Numbered from the stretch's first letter, positions 9,287 through 19,109 are shown. The stretch: 64,000 bases of DNA from Salinimicrobium sp963739625 (GCA_963739625.1 CAVUAU010000011.1:124001-188000); one strand, 5' to 3'. Notes: generated by a model from the letters alone, not told the origin. Translations and numbers: made by a program.

Positions 9287-9957
9287 ACAGCTATGGCCAG
9301 TTTCCGCTGGTGTTGACATCTTGCATAGAACCTACACTTATGTACGGCCCGTTACACGTTGTCAACCGAAACTAGCCTCATTCTCCTGCAATACTAGATC
9401 CTTATCCTGATCGTGCAAGAATAGATTTCCTTTGCAACTTTAGCTTCAAAAACCGGAATTTGAGTTCCGCTCTTATCTACAGTTCCGGCTTCAAGTTGAA
9501 TTTTATCGTTAACTCCTTCAATTGGAATGTTCATCATGGTTTTATACCTGTCACTTCCGCCGAAAAGAGAATCTTTTACAGATTTATATCCAAGAGTATC
9601 GATAACCACAATCTCTTTTCTTCTGTCAACTCCATAGGTCTTGCGATATTCTTCATCCATTACAGTAGTATCTCTACGCTGGGTAAGGGTGAATTGTGCT
9701 GTGTCAAGAAAACGTACCAGTTTATCCCAGTCTCCTTCAAATTTTCCGGTAACAGTTCTGTGTGCAAGTTCGGCATCACGAATGTCTTTAAGGTTTTCAA
9801 TTACCTTGGCATAGCGCTCTTCCTTAACTTCATTAAATTTGATTGGTTCATAGACAGAATTAAAAACCAGGTATCCCAGGAAGATAATTACTATCCAAAG
9901 AACTAACTGAATGGCAAGTCTCATGCGTTGTTTGAGTTTAATTAGTGTTCCACGCAA
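9270..9957 (-). CDS. Conserved membrane-anchored protein of unknown function, 3' end frameshifted
   Basis: Seen: the start MRGTLIKLKQRMRLAIQ leads into one transmembrane helix (about residues 13-33, LAIQLVLWIVIIFLGYLVF), followed by a soluble extracytoplasmic domain with DIRDAELAHRTVTGKFEGDW. The first frame stops at 9394, but downstream frames still carry LHDQDKDLVLQENEA and then ISVGSMQDVNTSGNWP with a stop at 9270, so at least two indels break the last 50 residues. I recognise this as a Flavobacteriaceae-conserved protein found upstream of DUF3822, but no function is known to me. It is tightly linked with DUF3822 and rsmD on the same strand. Confidence 0.65.
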
Positions 9958-10007
9958 ATCTACAATTTTTTTTTATTCGCAAAAGTTTCTTCCGAAAAAA
10001 ACCTTGC

Positions 10008-10015
10008 TATCTTTG
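10008..10015 (+). promoter_or_regulatory. Candidate -7 box (TATCTTTG)
   Basis: TATCTTTG matches TAnnTTTG and lies 20 bases before the helicase start codon, in the divergent spacer with the gene ending at 9957. No clear -33 TTG box accompanies it. Confidence 0.4.
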
Positions 10016-10035
10016 GGTTTTGACGAATGTGAACC

Positions 10036-11472
10036 ATGGAAGATATGAATGTTGCATCTTTTTACCGCCTGTTGCTTGAGGATCTGAAATTTGAGGCAAA
10101 GGTCAAACAGGATATAGCTTTGCAACAATTGGCAGCTTTTGTGGTGGAGGAGAAGAAAGATGCTCTTTTTTTGCTTAAGGGTTTTGCAGGTACCGGGAAG
10201 ACTACCATTATTAGTTCCCTGGTAAAGAACCTCTGGAAAGTGAAAAAAAGCGGGGTGCTAATGGCCCCTACAGGTCGTGCTGCCAAAGTGATCTCAAATT
10301 ACTCGGGCAGGGAAGCTTTTACCATTCATAAGAAGATCTACTTTCCAAAGAAAAAAGGAGGCTCGGGAATCCAATTCGTGCTGCAGCCCAATAAGCACCG
10401 CAATTCCATTTTTATCGTGGATGAAGCCTCGATGATTCCCGATGTGAACAACGACGCAAAAATGTTCGAAAATGGCTCTTTGCTTGATGACCTTATTCAA
10501 TATGTTTATTCCGGGCATAAATGTCAGCTAATTTTGATTGGGGATACCGCGCAGCTGCCACCGGTAAAGCTGGAGGTGAGTCCGGCGCTGGAGGAACACA
10601 AACTTCAGAATACTTATTTAAAGGAGGTGTCTCATATTGAGCTGGACGAAGTAGTTAGGCAAAGTGAAGAAAGCGATATTCTGCTGAATGCAACTCTTAT
10701 AAGGGAGGCGCTTCGGGAGGAGTTTTACGAGTCTTTTCAATTTCAGCTTAGCCAGAAGCAGGACGTGGTGCGTCTTGTTGACGGGTACGAGATCATGGAG
10801 GCTATTGAAGATTCGTACCGCCAGCTGGGCCATGAAGATACCACGATAATTGTGCGTTCCAACAAAAGAGCAAATCTTTACAACCAGCAGATAAGGCAGC
10901 GAATACTTTTTCAGGAAGAGGAGATCTCTACGGGGGATTATTTAATGGTGGTCAAAAATAATTACTTCTGGGTCAAGCCAAATTCCGAAGCAGGCTTTAT
11001 TGCAAACGGTGATATTATTAAGGTTCTGGAGATCTTCGGAATAAAAGAGTTGTACGGCTTCCGTTTTGCCGAAGTGAAGGCGCAGATGGTTGATTATCCA
11101 AATATGCAACCTATAGAAACTGTGGTTATGCTGGACACCCTTGAAAGCAATAATCCTTCGCTTACTTATGAAGAGTCCAACAAGCTTTACCAGGAGGTGA
11201 TGAAAGATTATGAAGATGAAAAGACGAAATACAAGAAATTTCTAAAGGTTAAGAACAACAAATACTTCAATGCCCTGCAAATCAAATTCTCATACGCCAT
11301 GACCTGTCACAAATCCCAGGGTGGCCAGTGGAAGACTGTATTTGTGGAGCAGCCGTACCTGCCAAACGGCGTGGACAAAGATTACCTGAGATGGCTTTAT
11401 ACCGCTGTTACCCGTGCGCAGGAAAAATTGTATTTAATAGGCTTCAAAAATGACTTTTTTGCCTCCTCTTAA
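10036..11472 (+). CDS. RecD-like ATP-dependent DNA helicase / AAA family ATPase
   Basis: Superfamily 1B helicase, 478 residues. Seen: Walker A GFAGTGKT (residues 49-56), LMAPTGRAAKV (motif Ia), IVDEASMI (Walker B), GDTAQLPPV (motif III), and the C-terminal UvrD_C_2 region with TCHKSQGGQW and WLYTAVTRAQEKLYLIGF (motifs V/VI). Known: this short form lacks the long N-terminal region of RecD2 and is common in Bacteroidota as a stand-alone gene. The role is probably DNA repair or replication restart. It is transcribed away from the membrane protein gene and is 55 bases ahead of kdsB. Confidence 0.88.
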   Translation: MEDMNVASFYRLLLEDLKFEAKVKQDIALQQLAAFVVEEKKDALFLLKGFAGTGKTTIISSLVKNLWKVKKSGVLMAPTGRAAKVISNYSGREAFTIHKKIYFPKKKGGSGIQFVLQPNKHRNSIFIVDEASMIPDVNNDAKMFENGSLLDDLIQYVYSGHKCQLILIGDTAQLPPVKLEVSPALEEHKLQNTYLKEVSHIELDEVVRQSEESDILLNATLIREALREEFYESFQFQLSQKQDVVRLVDGYEIMEAIEDSYRQLGHEDTTIIVRSNKRANLYNQQIRQRILFQEEEISTGDYLMVVKNNYFWVKPNSEAGFIANGDIIKVLEIFGIKELYGFRFAEVKAQMVDYPNMQPIETVVMLDTLESNNPSLTYEESNKLYQEVMKDYEDEKTKYKKFLKVKNNKYFNALQIKFSYAMTCHKSQGGQWKTVFVEQPYLPNGVDKDYLRWLYTAVTRAQEKLYLIGFKNDFFASS

Positions 11473-11527
11473 TTATAGTTGTTCAAATACTTTTTCGAAA
11501 ATTTAAGAAGACACTAAAACAGACAAA

Positions 11528-12274
11528 ATGAATGATGCTCCTTTAAAAATAATCGCGATGATCCCCGCGCGCTATGCCGCCAGCAGGTTCCCGGCTAAAC
11601 TAATGCAGGATCTCAATGGGAAAACTGTCATTTTGCGCACCTATGAAGCAGCAAAGAACACCGGCCTTTTTGAAGAAGTTTACGTGGTGACCGACAGCGA
11701 TATTATTTTTAAAGAGATCACGCAAAACGGCGGAAAAGCCATCATGAGCAAAAAAGAGCATGAATGTGGCAGCGACCGTATTGCTGAGGCCGTCGAGGAA
11801 ATGGATGTTGATGTGGTGGTGAACGTGCAGGGAGATGAGCCAATGATAGACAGGGAGAGTCTTGATAAAGTGTTGCAGGTTTTCCACGGAAAAGATGCCG
11901 GTAAGATCGATCTTGCTTCCCTGAAAACTGAGTTGAAAGAATGGAAAGACATTGAAAATCCCAACCATGTCAAGGTGATCACCGATAAAGATGACTTTGC
12001 GCTGTATTTTTCTCGTTCTCCAATTCCTTATCCGCGTGATGAGAACGCCGGTGCAAAATGGTACAAACACGTAGGGATATACGCTTTTCGAAAACAGGCT
12101 TTGCTTGATTTTCAACGCCTGCCCATGCGCAGCCTTGAAGCAGCAGAAAAGATTGAAGCCATACGATATCTTGAATACGGCAAGAACATCAAGATGGTGG
12201 AAACTACTGTAAAAGGAGTAGGTATTGATACGCCAGAAGATCTTGAGCGGGCGAGGCAGCTATTGAAAAATTAA
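11528..12274 (+). CDS. kdsB: 3-deoxy-manno-octulosonate cytidylyltransferase
   Basis: Activates Kdo as CMP-Kdo for lipopolysaccharide core synthesis, in the cytoplasm. 248 residues, normal length. Seen: N-terminal nucleotide-binding motif IPARYAASRFPAKLM, then HECGSDRIAEAV, NVQGDEPMID, FSRSPIPYPRD and a C-terminal VGIDTPEDLERA. The gene ends three bases before the orphan oxidoreductase 3' fragment, to which it is convergent. A KdsC-like phosphatase from the same pathway lies about 15 kb away at 26960. Confidence 0.95.
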   Translation: MNDAPLKIIAMIPARYAASRFPAKLMQDLNGKTVILRTYEAAKNTGLFEEVYVVTDSDIIFKEITQNGGKAIMSKKEHECGSDRIAEAVEEMDVDVVVNVQGDEPMIDRESLDKVLQVFHGKDAGKIDLASLKTELKEWKDIENPNHVKVITDKDDFALYFSRSPIPYPRDENAGAKWYKHVGIYAFRKQALLDFQRLPMRSLEAAEKIEAIRYLEYGKNIKMVETTVKGVGIDTPEDLERARQLLKN

Positions 12275-12276
12275 GG

Positions 12277-12498
12277 TTTTGATCAATATTCCAGCGCGAT
12301 CTCTTTTCTTACCCTGTCAGGTAAAGAGATGAGTTGCAGGCTCTTCTCAAAAGTCATGATATCACTTTCTGTTTTTCCTTTTCGCAGCATCTCCTGCACA
12401 TGTGCGGCTTCGTATTCATAGCCGTACGAGGCAACCTCAAAGCTTTTTGAAATAGTTTCTGTAGAAGTTGTAATCGTCACAGTTGATGGTTCATGCCA
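12277..12498. repeat. Left copy of 222-bp direct repeat
   Basis: Same orientation and equal length as 19139-19360, with about 11 mismatches by eye (about 95% identical) and no gaps. Both copies start at ttttgatcaatatt and end at catgcca. The two bracket a block of about 6.6 kb holding the TonB receptor / DUF4249 unit. Confidence 0.9.
12283..12498 (-). pseudogene. Orphan 3' end of a Gfo/Idh/MocA oxidoreductase gene
   Basis: Seen: this fragment encodes the last 70 or so residues (WHEPSTV, then SKSFEVASYGYEYEAAHVQE and KSLQLISLPDRVRKEIALEY) of the oxidoreductase that is intact at 19145-20119. It differs at only a few residues (LLDRV there, LPDRV here). Nothing of the rest of the protein lies upstream: at 12499 similarity ends abruptly and stops follow. 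It is convergent with kdsB. Most simply it is the original 3' end left behind when the 12.5-19.1 kb block entered, or a duplicated piece that came with it. No start signal is evident, so I do not expect it to be expressed. Confidence 0.85.
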
Positions 12499-12724
12499 TT
12501 TTACGGGGTCTTAAAAATGCCCTTTTTAATCAACTGTTGAACAGTGGTGGCCGGAACAACCTGAATTCAACTTTGTGTAAATTTTCGCAGTAATCATTTA
12601 CCATATTTATAATTCTGAATGAGAAAAGATGAGAAAATTTTTCTGTTTGACTAAAATAAATATAGATTAGCGTTTTTTATGTGGAAAAAGATTTCAAAAT
12701 TCATTAAATCCCAGAACTGTCATT

Positions 12725-13462
12725 TTGTTTAGAAAAATTATTTTTTGTCTGAGTTTGGCTGCAAATCTTCCGGGCATGCTATGGAGCCAGACCAGTCATG
12801 AGAAAGCTGCTAATCCGAATCTTTATAGAGCTTTTGATACGGCGGTGGGACTTGAAAATACAGTTCTGTTTAACGGGATCGAATCTGTAGATCTTCAAAA
12901 GTCTATCAATGACAAGAACATGTTCCTTTTTCCCTCCGGGAATTTCATTGTAGGAGATGTGTTTTATGATGGGCAATTTTTCCCGGGGGTACAGCTAAAA
13001 TTTAATGTTGTGGATGACCGACTCCTGGTGAGGATTCCCATGGATGGCAGCTACTCTGCTTTCCAATTGATCACTGAAAAGATTGAAAGATTTTCAATGA
13101 ATGGTCATTCCTTCAGAAAAATTAAACCTACTTCTAAAGAAGATCCTTATAAAGGTTTTTATGAAGAACTTGTTGTAGGAGAAGAAGCGGTTCTTTTGAA
13201 AAAGCATCGAAAAACCGAAAAGAAAAGGCTTGATAAAGACTTTATATATTTTGAGTACAATCCCGATGATTCAAAGTACATTCTAAACTTGAAGGGAGAT
13301 AACTATCCTGTGAATTCAAGGAGGGAGATCATTGATGTTTTTCCTGAACTTAAGAATGAAATCAGAGTGACCTATAGGAAAGAAAAAAGTTTGCGTAAGA
13401 GTGACCCCGATGCTTTTATGAAATTGCTCTTCAGTAAAATCATTAACCTTCAGAAGAAATAA
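12725..13462 (+). CDS. Exported protein of unknown function, first gene of the TonB receptor unit
   Basis: 245 residues if TTG 12725 is the start; no in-frame ATG is near, and the signal peptide (IIFCLSLAANLPGMLWSQ) begins right away, so TTG or a nearby codon is likely. After the signal peptide the chain is soluble with many beta-type segments (FPSGNFIVGDVFYDGQFF) and a lysine-rich region around residues 155-175. I do not recognise a named family. Its stop overlaps the ATG of the receptor gene (TAATG), so the two are translationally coupled; that suggests a periplasmic or outer-membrane helper of the receptor. The 226 bases upstream (12499-12724) hold no gene and presumably the promoter. Confidence 0.7.
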   Translation: MFRKIIFCLSLAANLPGMLWSQTSHEKAANPNLYRAFDTAVGLENTVLFNGIESVDLQKSINDKNMFLFPSGNFIVGDVFYDGQFFPGVQLKFNVVDDRLLVRIPMDGSYSAFQLITEKIERFSMNGHSFRKIKPTSKEDPYKGFYEELVVGEEAVLLKKHRKTEKKRLDKDFIYFEYNPDDSKYILNLKGDNYPVNSRREIIDVFPELKNEIRVTYRKEKSLRKSDPDAFMKLLFSKIINLQKK

Positions 13463-16224
13463 TGCAGAAAATTTTAGCTCTGGCCGCAATTATTTTCCTG
13501 ACTCATTCAGTTTTCAGTCAAAATCAGCAAAAGAATATTACAATATCTTTTGACCAGGAAAAGCTTTTAACAGCGATCAAGAAAATTGAAAAGACTGCCG
13601 GAGTCAAGGTCTTTTATGCAGAAAACTGGATCCCAGATAAAGAGATTACCAGGAATTATCAGAATGTAAAATTGGAAACCGTTTTACAGGATATTTTCCA
13701 GGGAACAGTTATCAATTTCTACTTTTTGAAGAGTGATGAAATAATTCTTACCCAAAACAGTATCATTTACGACGAACTGCCGGAAGGATTTTTCGGAAAA
13801 CAACAGCCGGCTGTCGTTGAAGAGGATGAAGAGCTACAAGAAAACCCTTCGCCTATTTTCTATGACAACACCGGCGTGAACCGGGAAGTTGAAACGGTAA
13901 GAATTGGTAAGGAAAATCCTCGAAATACCCGAAGGCGCTTCAAATTATCTGGTTTTGCCCGTGATAAGGCAACAGGAGAACCTATTTCTAATCTTGCCGT
14001 AATAGCCAGTCCAAAAAATGGGGTGGTAACAGATGAAAAAGGCTATTTTGAGATCATGTTACCTCCAGGGGTGAATCTACTGCAGACCAGATCTCTAACC
14101 AACGAAAATGTTTCTAAAAGGGTGATCATTTTTAGTGACGGCATTCTGAATTTTGAGCTTTCAGAAAGTCTGGAGATGTTGGGAGAAGTTCAACTCTCCT
14201 CCAACGCGGCCAAAAATGTTGAAAATGCAAATACAGGAGAAGAAGAAATTGATGTTGAGAACATAAAGAATATTCCTCTTGTTCTTGGAGAAAGAGACGT
14301 CATGAAGGTTGCGACAACACTGCCGGGAATTTCAACTACCGGGGAAGGTTCTGCAGGATTTAATGTTCGAGGAGGAAAAGCAGACCAAAACCTGATTCTT
14401 CTTGATGATGCCGTTATTTTTAATCCGGCTCATTTCTTCGGAATATTTTCAGCGATCAATCCTTTTACAACAGGTGAAGCAACAGTCTATAAGGGAAGTA
14501 TTCCTGCTCGCTATGGAGGAAGGCTATCTTCGGTTTTTGATATTGTTACTAAAGAAGGCAATACAAAAGAATTTGAGGGTGAGGCCTCAATAGGCCCGGT
14601 CACAAGTAATCTCGCTATTCAACTGCCTGTAGTGAAAGAAAAATCAGCTGTCATAATTGGAGGTAGAAGTACCTATTCTGACTGGATCCTGAAAAGTCTT
14701 GATGACGAAGATCTTAAAAACAGTTCAGCCTTTTTTTATGACGGAATTTTAAAATACCACCATCAGATAAATAGCGACAATAAAATCAGTACAACTGCGT
14801 ACCTAAGCAGGGATCAATTCAGTATTACTTCAGATTCTATTTACAGCTACGAAAACAAAATTTTGACCTTACATTATGATCACAGGTTTAGCGATAAGAC
14901 GCATGGATCATTAATTGCGACTAACAGTAACTACAAATATAATGTCGATTACGACAGCAATTTGTATGATAATTTTAATTCCGGCTACCAAATCAATGAA
15001 ACAAAACTGCAAGTTGATCTAAACCATCTTCTAAACAGTAAACATCGGCTCGACTATGGATTATCTGGTAAACTTTACAATATTGATCCGGGCTTTATAA
15101 AGCCGGTGGGTGAAGAATCTCAGATCCTTCCGTTGAACCTTAGCAGGGAAAGAGGTTTTGAAGCAGGAGCGTGGATTTCAGATGAATTCGAGGTAAACGA
15201 GCAGCTGTTGTTGAACGCAGGTTTACGTTACTCTCTTTTCACCTCTTTAGGTAAAAGCGAAGTGCGTATTTATGAAGAAGGAATTTCTAAAGGTGAAAAT
15301 TCTGTAATCGATATAAAACAGTACGGGAAAAATGAACCAATCAAAACTTATAGTGGTCCTGAAGTGAGAATTTCAGCACGCTATTTTTTACTTCCCGATT
15401 TTTCTCTAAAAGCAGCCTACAATAATACCTATCAATATATTCATACCTTGTCCAATAATGTCACTGTTTCCCCTACAGATACATACAGACTTTCCGGCTA
15501 TCACATAAAACCGCAACGTGCTCAACAATACAGCCTTGGTTTGTTCAAAAACTTAGACAACAACAATGTAGAAGTCAGTATTGAAGGATACTACAAGACT
15601 TCCACCAACATGCTCGACTTTAAGACAGGGGCCAACCTTTTCCTAAATAAATTTGTTGAAACAGAAGTGATTCAGGGAAAAGGAAAATCTTATGGCGCAG
15701 AATTCCTTCTGAAAAGAAAAGTTGGTGATTTCAATGGCTGGATCAGTTATACCTACTCCCGTTCCTTTCTAAAACTGGATGGGGATTACAAAGAAGAAAA
15801 GGTAAATCAAGGCGAATTTTTCCCTTCTAATTTTGATAAACCTCACGACTTCAGTCTTATTGCTAATTATAAACTCACCCAGCGCTTTAGTTTTTCTGGA
15901 AATTTCATCTACCAAACAGGAAGACCAATTACCTATCCCGTTGGAAAATATTCTTATGATGGTTCTGAATATGTGCTTTACAGTGAACGAAATCAATTCA
16001 GGATACCCGATTATTTTCGTTTGGACCTGAGTTTTAATCTTGAAGGCAATCACAAGCTGAACAAGATAGGACATAGCTTCTGGAATTTTTCAGTTTACAA
16101 TGTCCTCGGAAGGAATAATCCCTATTCGGTATATTTCGTGACCGAGGATGGAGAGATAAAAGGAAAGCAGGCATCGATTTTTGCTGTGCCGGTTCCAACG
16201 ATCAGTTATAATTTCAAATTCTAA
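13462..16224 (+). CDS. TonB-dependent outer-membrane receptor with N-terminal STN domain
   Basis: 920 residues, outer membrane. Seen in order: signal peptide (residues 1-19, ending SVFS), a secretin/TonB short N-terminal (STN) domain at about 23-95 (ISFDQEKLLTAIKKIEKTAG), a carboxypeptidase-D regulatory-like domain at about 155-235 (GFARDKATGEPISNLAVIA), a plug domain at about 265-370 (GFNVRGGKADQNLILLDDA, YGGRLSSVFDI) and a beta-barrel to the C-terminal YNFKF. Known: these receptors import large substrates with TonB energy; an STN domain normally signals to a FecR-type anti-sigma factor, but no sigma or anti-sigma gene is within view. The gene is followed one base later by a DUF4249 lipoprotein. 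Substrate unknown. Confidence 0.93.
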   Translation: MQKILALAAIIFLTHSVFSQNQQKNITISFDQEKLLTAIKKIEKTAGVKVFYAENWIPDKEITRNYQNVKLETVLQDIFQGTVINFYFLKSDEIILTQNSIIYDELPEGFFGKQQPAVVEEDEELQENPSPIFYDNTGVNREVETVRIGKENPRNTRRRFKLSGFARDKATGEPISNLAVIASPKNGVVTDEKGYFEIMLPPGVNLLQTRSLTNENVSKRVIIFSDGILNFELSESLEMLGEVQLSSNAAKNVENANTGEEEIDVENIKNIPLVLGERDVMKVATTLPGISTTGEGSAGFNVRGGKADQNLILLDDAVIFNPAHFFGIFSAINPFTTGEATVYKGSIPARYGGRLSSVFDIVTKEGNTKEFEGEASIGPVTSNLAIQLPVVKEKSAVIIGGRSTYSDWILKSLDDEDLKNSSAFFYDGILKYHHQINSDNKISTTAYLSRDQFSITSDSIYSYENKILTLHYDHRFSDKTHGSLIATNSNYKYNVDYDSNLYDNFNSGYQINETKLQVDLNHLLNSKHRLDYGLSGKLYNIDPGFIKPVGEESQILPLNLSRERGFEAGAWISDEFEVNEQLLLNAGLRYSLFTSLGKSEVRIYEEGISKGENSVIDIKQYGKNEPIKTYSGPEVRISARYFLLPDFSLKAAYNNTYQYIHTLSNNVTVSPTDTYRLSGYHIKPQRAQQYSLGLFKNLDNNNVEVSIEGYYKTSTNMLDFKTGANLFLNKFVETEVIQGKGKSYGAEFLLKRKVGDFNGWISYTYSRSFLKLDGDYKEEKVNQGEFFPSNFDKPHDFSLIANYKLTQRFSFSGNFIYQTGRPITYPVGKYSYDGSEYVLYSERNQFRIPDYFRLDLSFNLEGNHKLNKIGHSFWNFSVYNVLGRNNPYSVYFVTEDGEIKGKQASIFAVPVPTISYNFKF

Positions 16225-16225
16225 G

Positions 16226-17437
16226 ATGATCAAAAAAAATAATTTGAAAAATGGCTTTTTTGGAAGGGTAGCGGGATGTTTTATCCTGTGTTTTCTTTTG
16301 GCCTGTGTAGAACCTTACGAACCGGCTACCAATACTTTTGAATCTGCTCTGGTTGTGGAAGGCATAATAACGTCTGAATTAAAAAACCAGGAAATTAAGC
16401 TATCAAAAGCCTACAGGCTCGAAGAAAACCAGAGTCCTTATGTAAATGGTGCCCAGGTGGAAATTTTGTCCAGTGCGGGTGAAAGTTTTCGTTTTCAGTA
16501 TTTTGGAAGTGGGGTTTACCGGTCTCTAGTACCTTTTAAGGCTGAAGAGGGAGTTGGCTATCGGCTCGAAATAATGATAGACGAAAAACTCTATGAATCA
16601 GAAGAGGAAAAGATCTCCGGGGATACCAGCCTAGAGGCTGTGACGGCTGAAAAGGCATTTAATGATGAAGGACAGCTGGGCGTTGCAATTTATGCAGAAA
16701 CCAGTACTGCCGATTCTAAATTCTTTAGATACACTTTTGAGGAGACTTACAAAATAGTTTCGCCATACACAGCTACCCAAAAATTCATCATCAACGAGAG
16801 TGGGCTGGCGGTTTTGGTAGATGTTCCCGAAGATGAAGAACGGGAAATATGTTATAATACGTTAAGATCAAAAAAAGGTGTTTTAAGCGATAAAAGAAAT
16901 TTAGGGGACGATAATCAAAGAGATTTAGTCAGCTTTATTGATCTCAATGAAAGAAAGATCTTCACTCGCTATAGCATTTTGGTGAAGCAAAACGCCATCT
17001 CTTCTGAAGCTTTCAGATTTTTTGAAACTCTTGAAGAACTGTCGAAATCTGGAAATATCTTTTCACAAAATCAACCCGGATTTTTAGCGGGAAATATTTA
17101 TCAGGTGAATGATCCTGATGCCATGGTAGTAGGGTATTTCGAAGTTGCTAGAGAGGCAGAAAAACGTATATTTTTCAATTTTGAAGATATTTTTTCTCCT
17201 GATGTTAAACCTGATCCCGAAAAAGGTTGTGTCATAGTTGCTCCCTCTCCTGTTCAGCCTGGGGACATAGACACTTTTGTTGCATCTGGGCAGTTACAGT
17301 ATTTGGGGCCTGCCCCTCCCTCAGGTGATCCTTTGAAGCCCAATGGACCTTATTATTTGGTTACCACCAGGTGCATTGATTGTAAAGTACTTGGAACGCC
17401 TGAAAAACCTGATTTTTGGATAGAAGATGAAGAATAA
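16226..17437 (+). CDS. DUF4249 family lipoprotein
   Basis: 403 residues from ATG 16226, one base after the receptor stop; an earlier in-frame start inside the receptor gene is rejected because the signal peptide begins here. Seen: an N-terminal hydrophobic stretch with lipobox LLAC (Cys at about residue 27), then VEPYEPATNTFESALVVEGI, the usual DUF4249 opening, and a mostly beta protein with late Cys-rich IDCK. Known: DUF4249 lipoproteins are routinely encoded right after TonB receptors in Bacteroidota and are presumed surface partners, but their ligand is not known. Overlaps the next gene by 11 bases. Confidence 0.88.
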   Translation: MIKKNNLKNGFFGRVAGCFILCFLLACVEPYEPATNTFESALVVEGIITSELKNQEIKLSKAYRLEENQSPYVNGAQVEILSSAGESFRFQYFGSGVYRSLVPFKAEEGVGYRLEIMIDEKLYESEEEKISGDTSLEAVTAEKAFNDEGQLGVAIYAETSTADSKFFRYTFEETYKIVSPYTATQKFIINESGLAVLVDVPEDEEREICYNTLRSKKGVLSDKRNLGDDNQRDLVSFIDLNERKIFTRYSILVKQNAISSEAFRFFETLEELSKSGNIFSQNQPGFLAGNIYQVNDPDAMVVGYFEVAREAEKRIFFNFEDIFSPDVKPDPEKGCVIVAPSPVQPGDIDTFVASGQLQYLGPAPPSGDPLKPNGPYYLVTTRCIDCKVLGTPEKPDFWIEDEE

Positions 17438-19109
17438 AAAGATGTTGAAATATACTTTTTTACTACTCGCGTTGTGTTGTTTCGTGCTCGGGCGGGCTCA
17501 AAGAAACAGAGTTGAGACCATAACCGGTTTTCCAAAGGAAAAGGTATATGTGCATTTAAATAGTTCCATGCCCTTTGTGGGAGAATACCTTTATTTCAAG
17601 GTGTACTGTCTCCAGGGACAGGATAACAGGCTCAGTGATATCAGTAAAGTCGCCTATATAACAATTATCGATAAGGAAGGAAATATTGTTCACAGTCAAA
17701 CTATTGATGTTGAAGATGGAATGGGGTATGGAGACTTTTTTCTGCCCACCAGTATAGCTTCCGGAAACTACAAGCTCATCGCCTATACCAGGTGGATGAC
17801 AAACAATAGAGAAAACACCTTTTTTGCCCAGGATGTTTTTATCATTAATCCATACACTTCAGCACAGGACAAGGTAAGGAGAGACAGTGTAGATTATAAA
17901 AGTGTTTCAGTTCAGCCGGGCTCCGGGGAGTTGATCATGAGTAAGAAAAAATTTGGCAATAGAGAAAAAGTAGAAGTCCGGATGGCGAATGTCCAGGAAG
18001 GATTTTATTCTGTTTCTGTTAGGCGATTGGATTCTTTACCCCATCCCGAAGTGCTTACGGCAGAGTCAACAATAGTCAGTGATAGTTCCTTTGAATTTGA
18101 AACTTCTGAAGTTCATCAACTTCCCGACTTGCGAGGAAAGTTGATCAAAGGTCATATTTCCGCAACTGAACAACAGCCCCTGAAGAATAAAAGACTGTCT
18201 CTTACCTTTCCCGGGAAAGACTTTTTCTTAAGAATTTCCAGTACTGATGATAAAGGTAATTTTTACTTCAGCGTAGATGAAAATTTCGTTGAGGAAGAAG
18301 CGCTCGTTCAGGTTATGGATGACGCCACTTATACTATCAATTTTGATTCTATTCCAACCCCTGATGTCAAGGAGCTTTCTTTCCGGCAATTCGGTATTGA
18401 TTCTCTGGCCAAAAGAATGATCTTGGACAGGAGTGTTCATAACCAAATAGAAAATGCTTATTTCAGTTTTAAACCAGATACAGTTGCAATAAGTCATCAC
18501 AAGAACCTGTTCGAGGGAGCTGATATGACAGTTTATAATCTTGATGATTATACCCGGTTTCCCTCGGTAAAAGAAACTTTTGTAGAGATTATCAGGTTTG
18601 CCAGAGTCAGGAAGGAAAATGGAAAGTATAACTTTGGAGTATTTGGTTACCCACCCAATGAAACTTATGGGGGGCAACCGCTTGTTCTGGTAGACGGGCT
18701 ACCATTGAAAAATGTCAATGATTTTGTAGAAAGTTACAAGGCAGCAAAAATCAGCACAATTAAAATTATTCGGGACAACTACTTTTTAGGGGGCTCAATC
18801 TACAATGGAGTAATAATTATAGAGACAATAAACGGGGATTTTGCTGATGATTATTATGATGAGGATCTGAAGCGATTAAAGTTGACAACGGGAAACATTC
18901 GCAAGAATTATTTTCAACAGAATTATGAAGAATTCGATTACAGTAGTATTCCCGATTACCGCAATCAACTACTATGGCTCCCTTCTTTGGAAAAAGAAAA
19001 TTTTAAATTTTACACCTCAGATTTGGATGGCATTTTCGAAATCTCTTTAGAAGGGTTTACAAAAAAGGGAGAACCTGTTTCCTTGAAAGGTTATTTCCGG
19101 GTTGAATAG
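17427..19109 (+). CDS. Exported MG-like protein with a C-terminal plug-like region
   Basis: 560 residues. Seen: a signal peptide (LLLALCCFVLGRAQ), then FPKEKVYVHLNSSMPFVGEY and LYFKVYCLQG, which resemble the first macroglobulin (MG) domain of alpha-2-macroglobulin-like proteins, then SIASGNYKLIAYTRWM, another MG hallmark. Near the C terminus, PLVLVDGLPLKNVNDF followed by STIKII and GVIIIETI looks like a TonB plug without a barrel. Such proteins accompany TonB/DUF4249 pairs in Bacteroidota. The gene overlaps the lipoprotein gene and is the last of the unit; 30 bases later the right repeat begins. Function is not known; a surface ligand-capture role is inference. Confidence 0.8.
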   Translation: MKNKKMLKYTFLLLALCCFVLGRAQRNRVETITGFPKEKVYVHLNSSMPFVGEYLYFKVYCLQGQDNRLSDISKVAYITIIDKEGNIVHSQTIDVEDGMGYGDFFLPTSIASGNYKLIAYTRWMTNNRENTFFAQDVFIINPYTSAQDKVRRDSVDYKSVSVQPGSGELIMSKKKFGNREKVEVRMANVQEGFYSVSVRRLDSLPHPEVLTAESTIVSDSSFEFETSEVHQLPDLRGKLIKGHISATEQQPLKNKRLSLTFPGKDFFLRISSTDDKGNFYFSVDENFVEEEALVQVMDDATYTINFDSIPTPDVKELSFRQFGIDSLAKRMILDRSVHNQIENAYFSFKPDTVAISHHKNLFEGADMTVYNLDDYTRFPSVKETFVEIIRFARVRKENGKYNFGVFGYPPNETYGGQPLVLVDGLPLKNVNDFVESYKAAKISTIKIIRDNYFLGGSIYNGVIIIETINGDFADDYYDEDLKRLKLTTGNIRKNYFQQNYEEFDYSSIPDYRNQLLWLPSLEKENFKFYTSDLDGIFEISLEGFTKKGEPVSLKGYFRVE

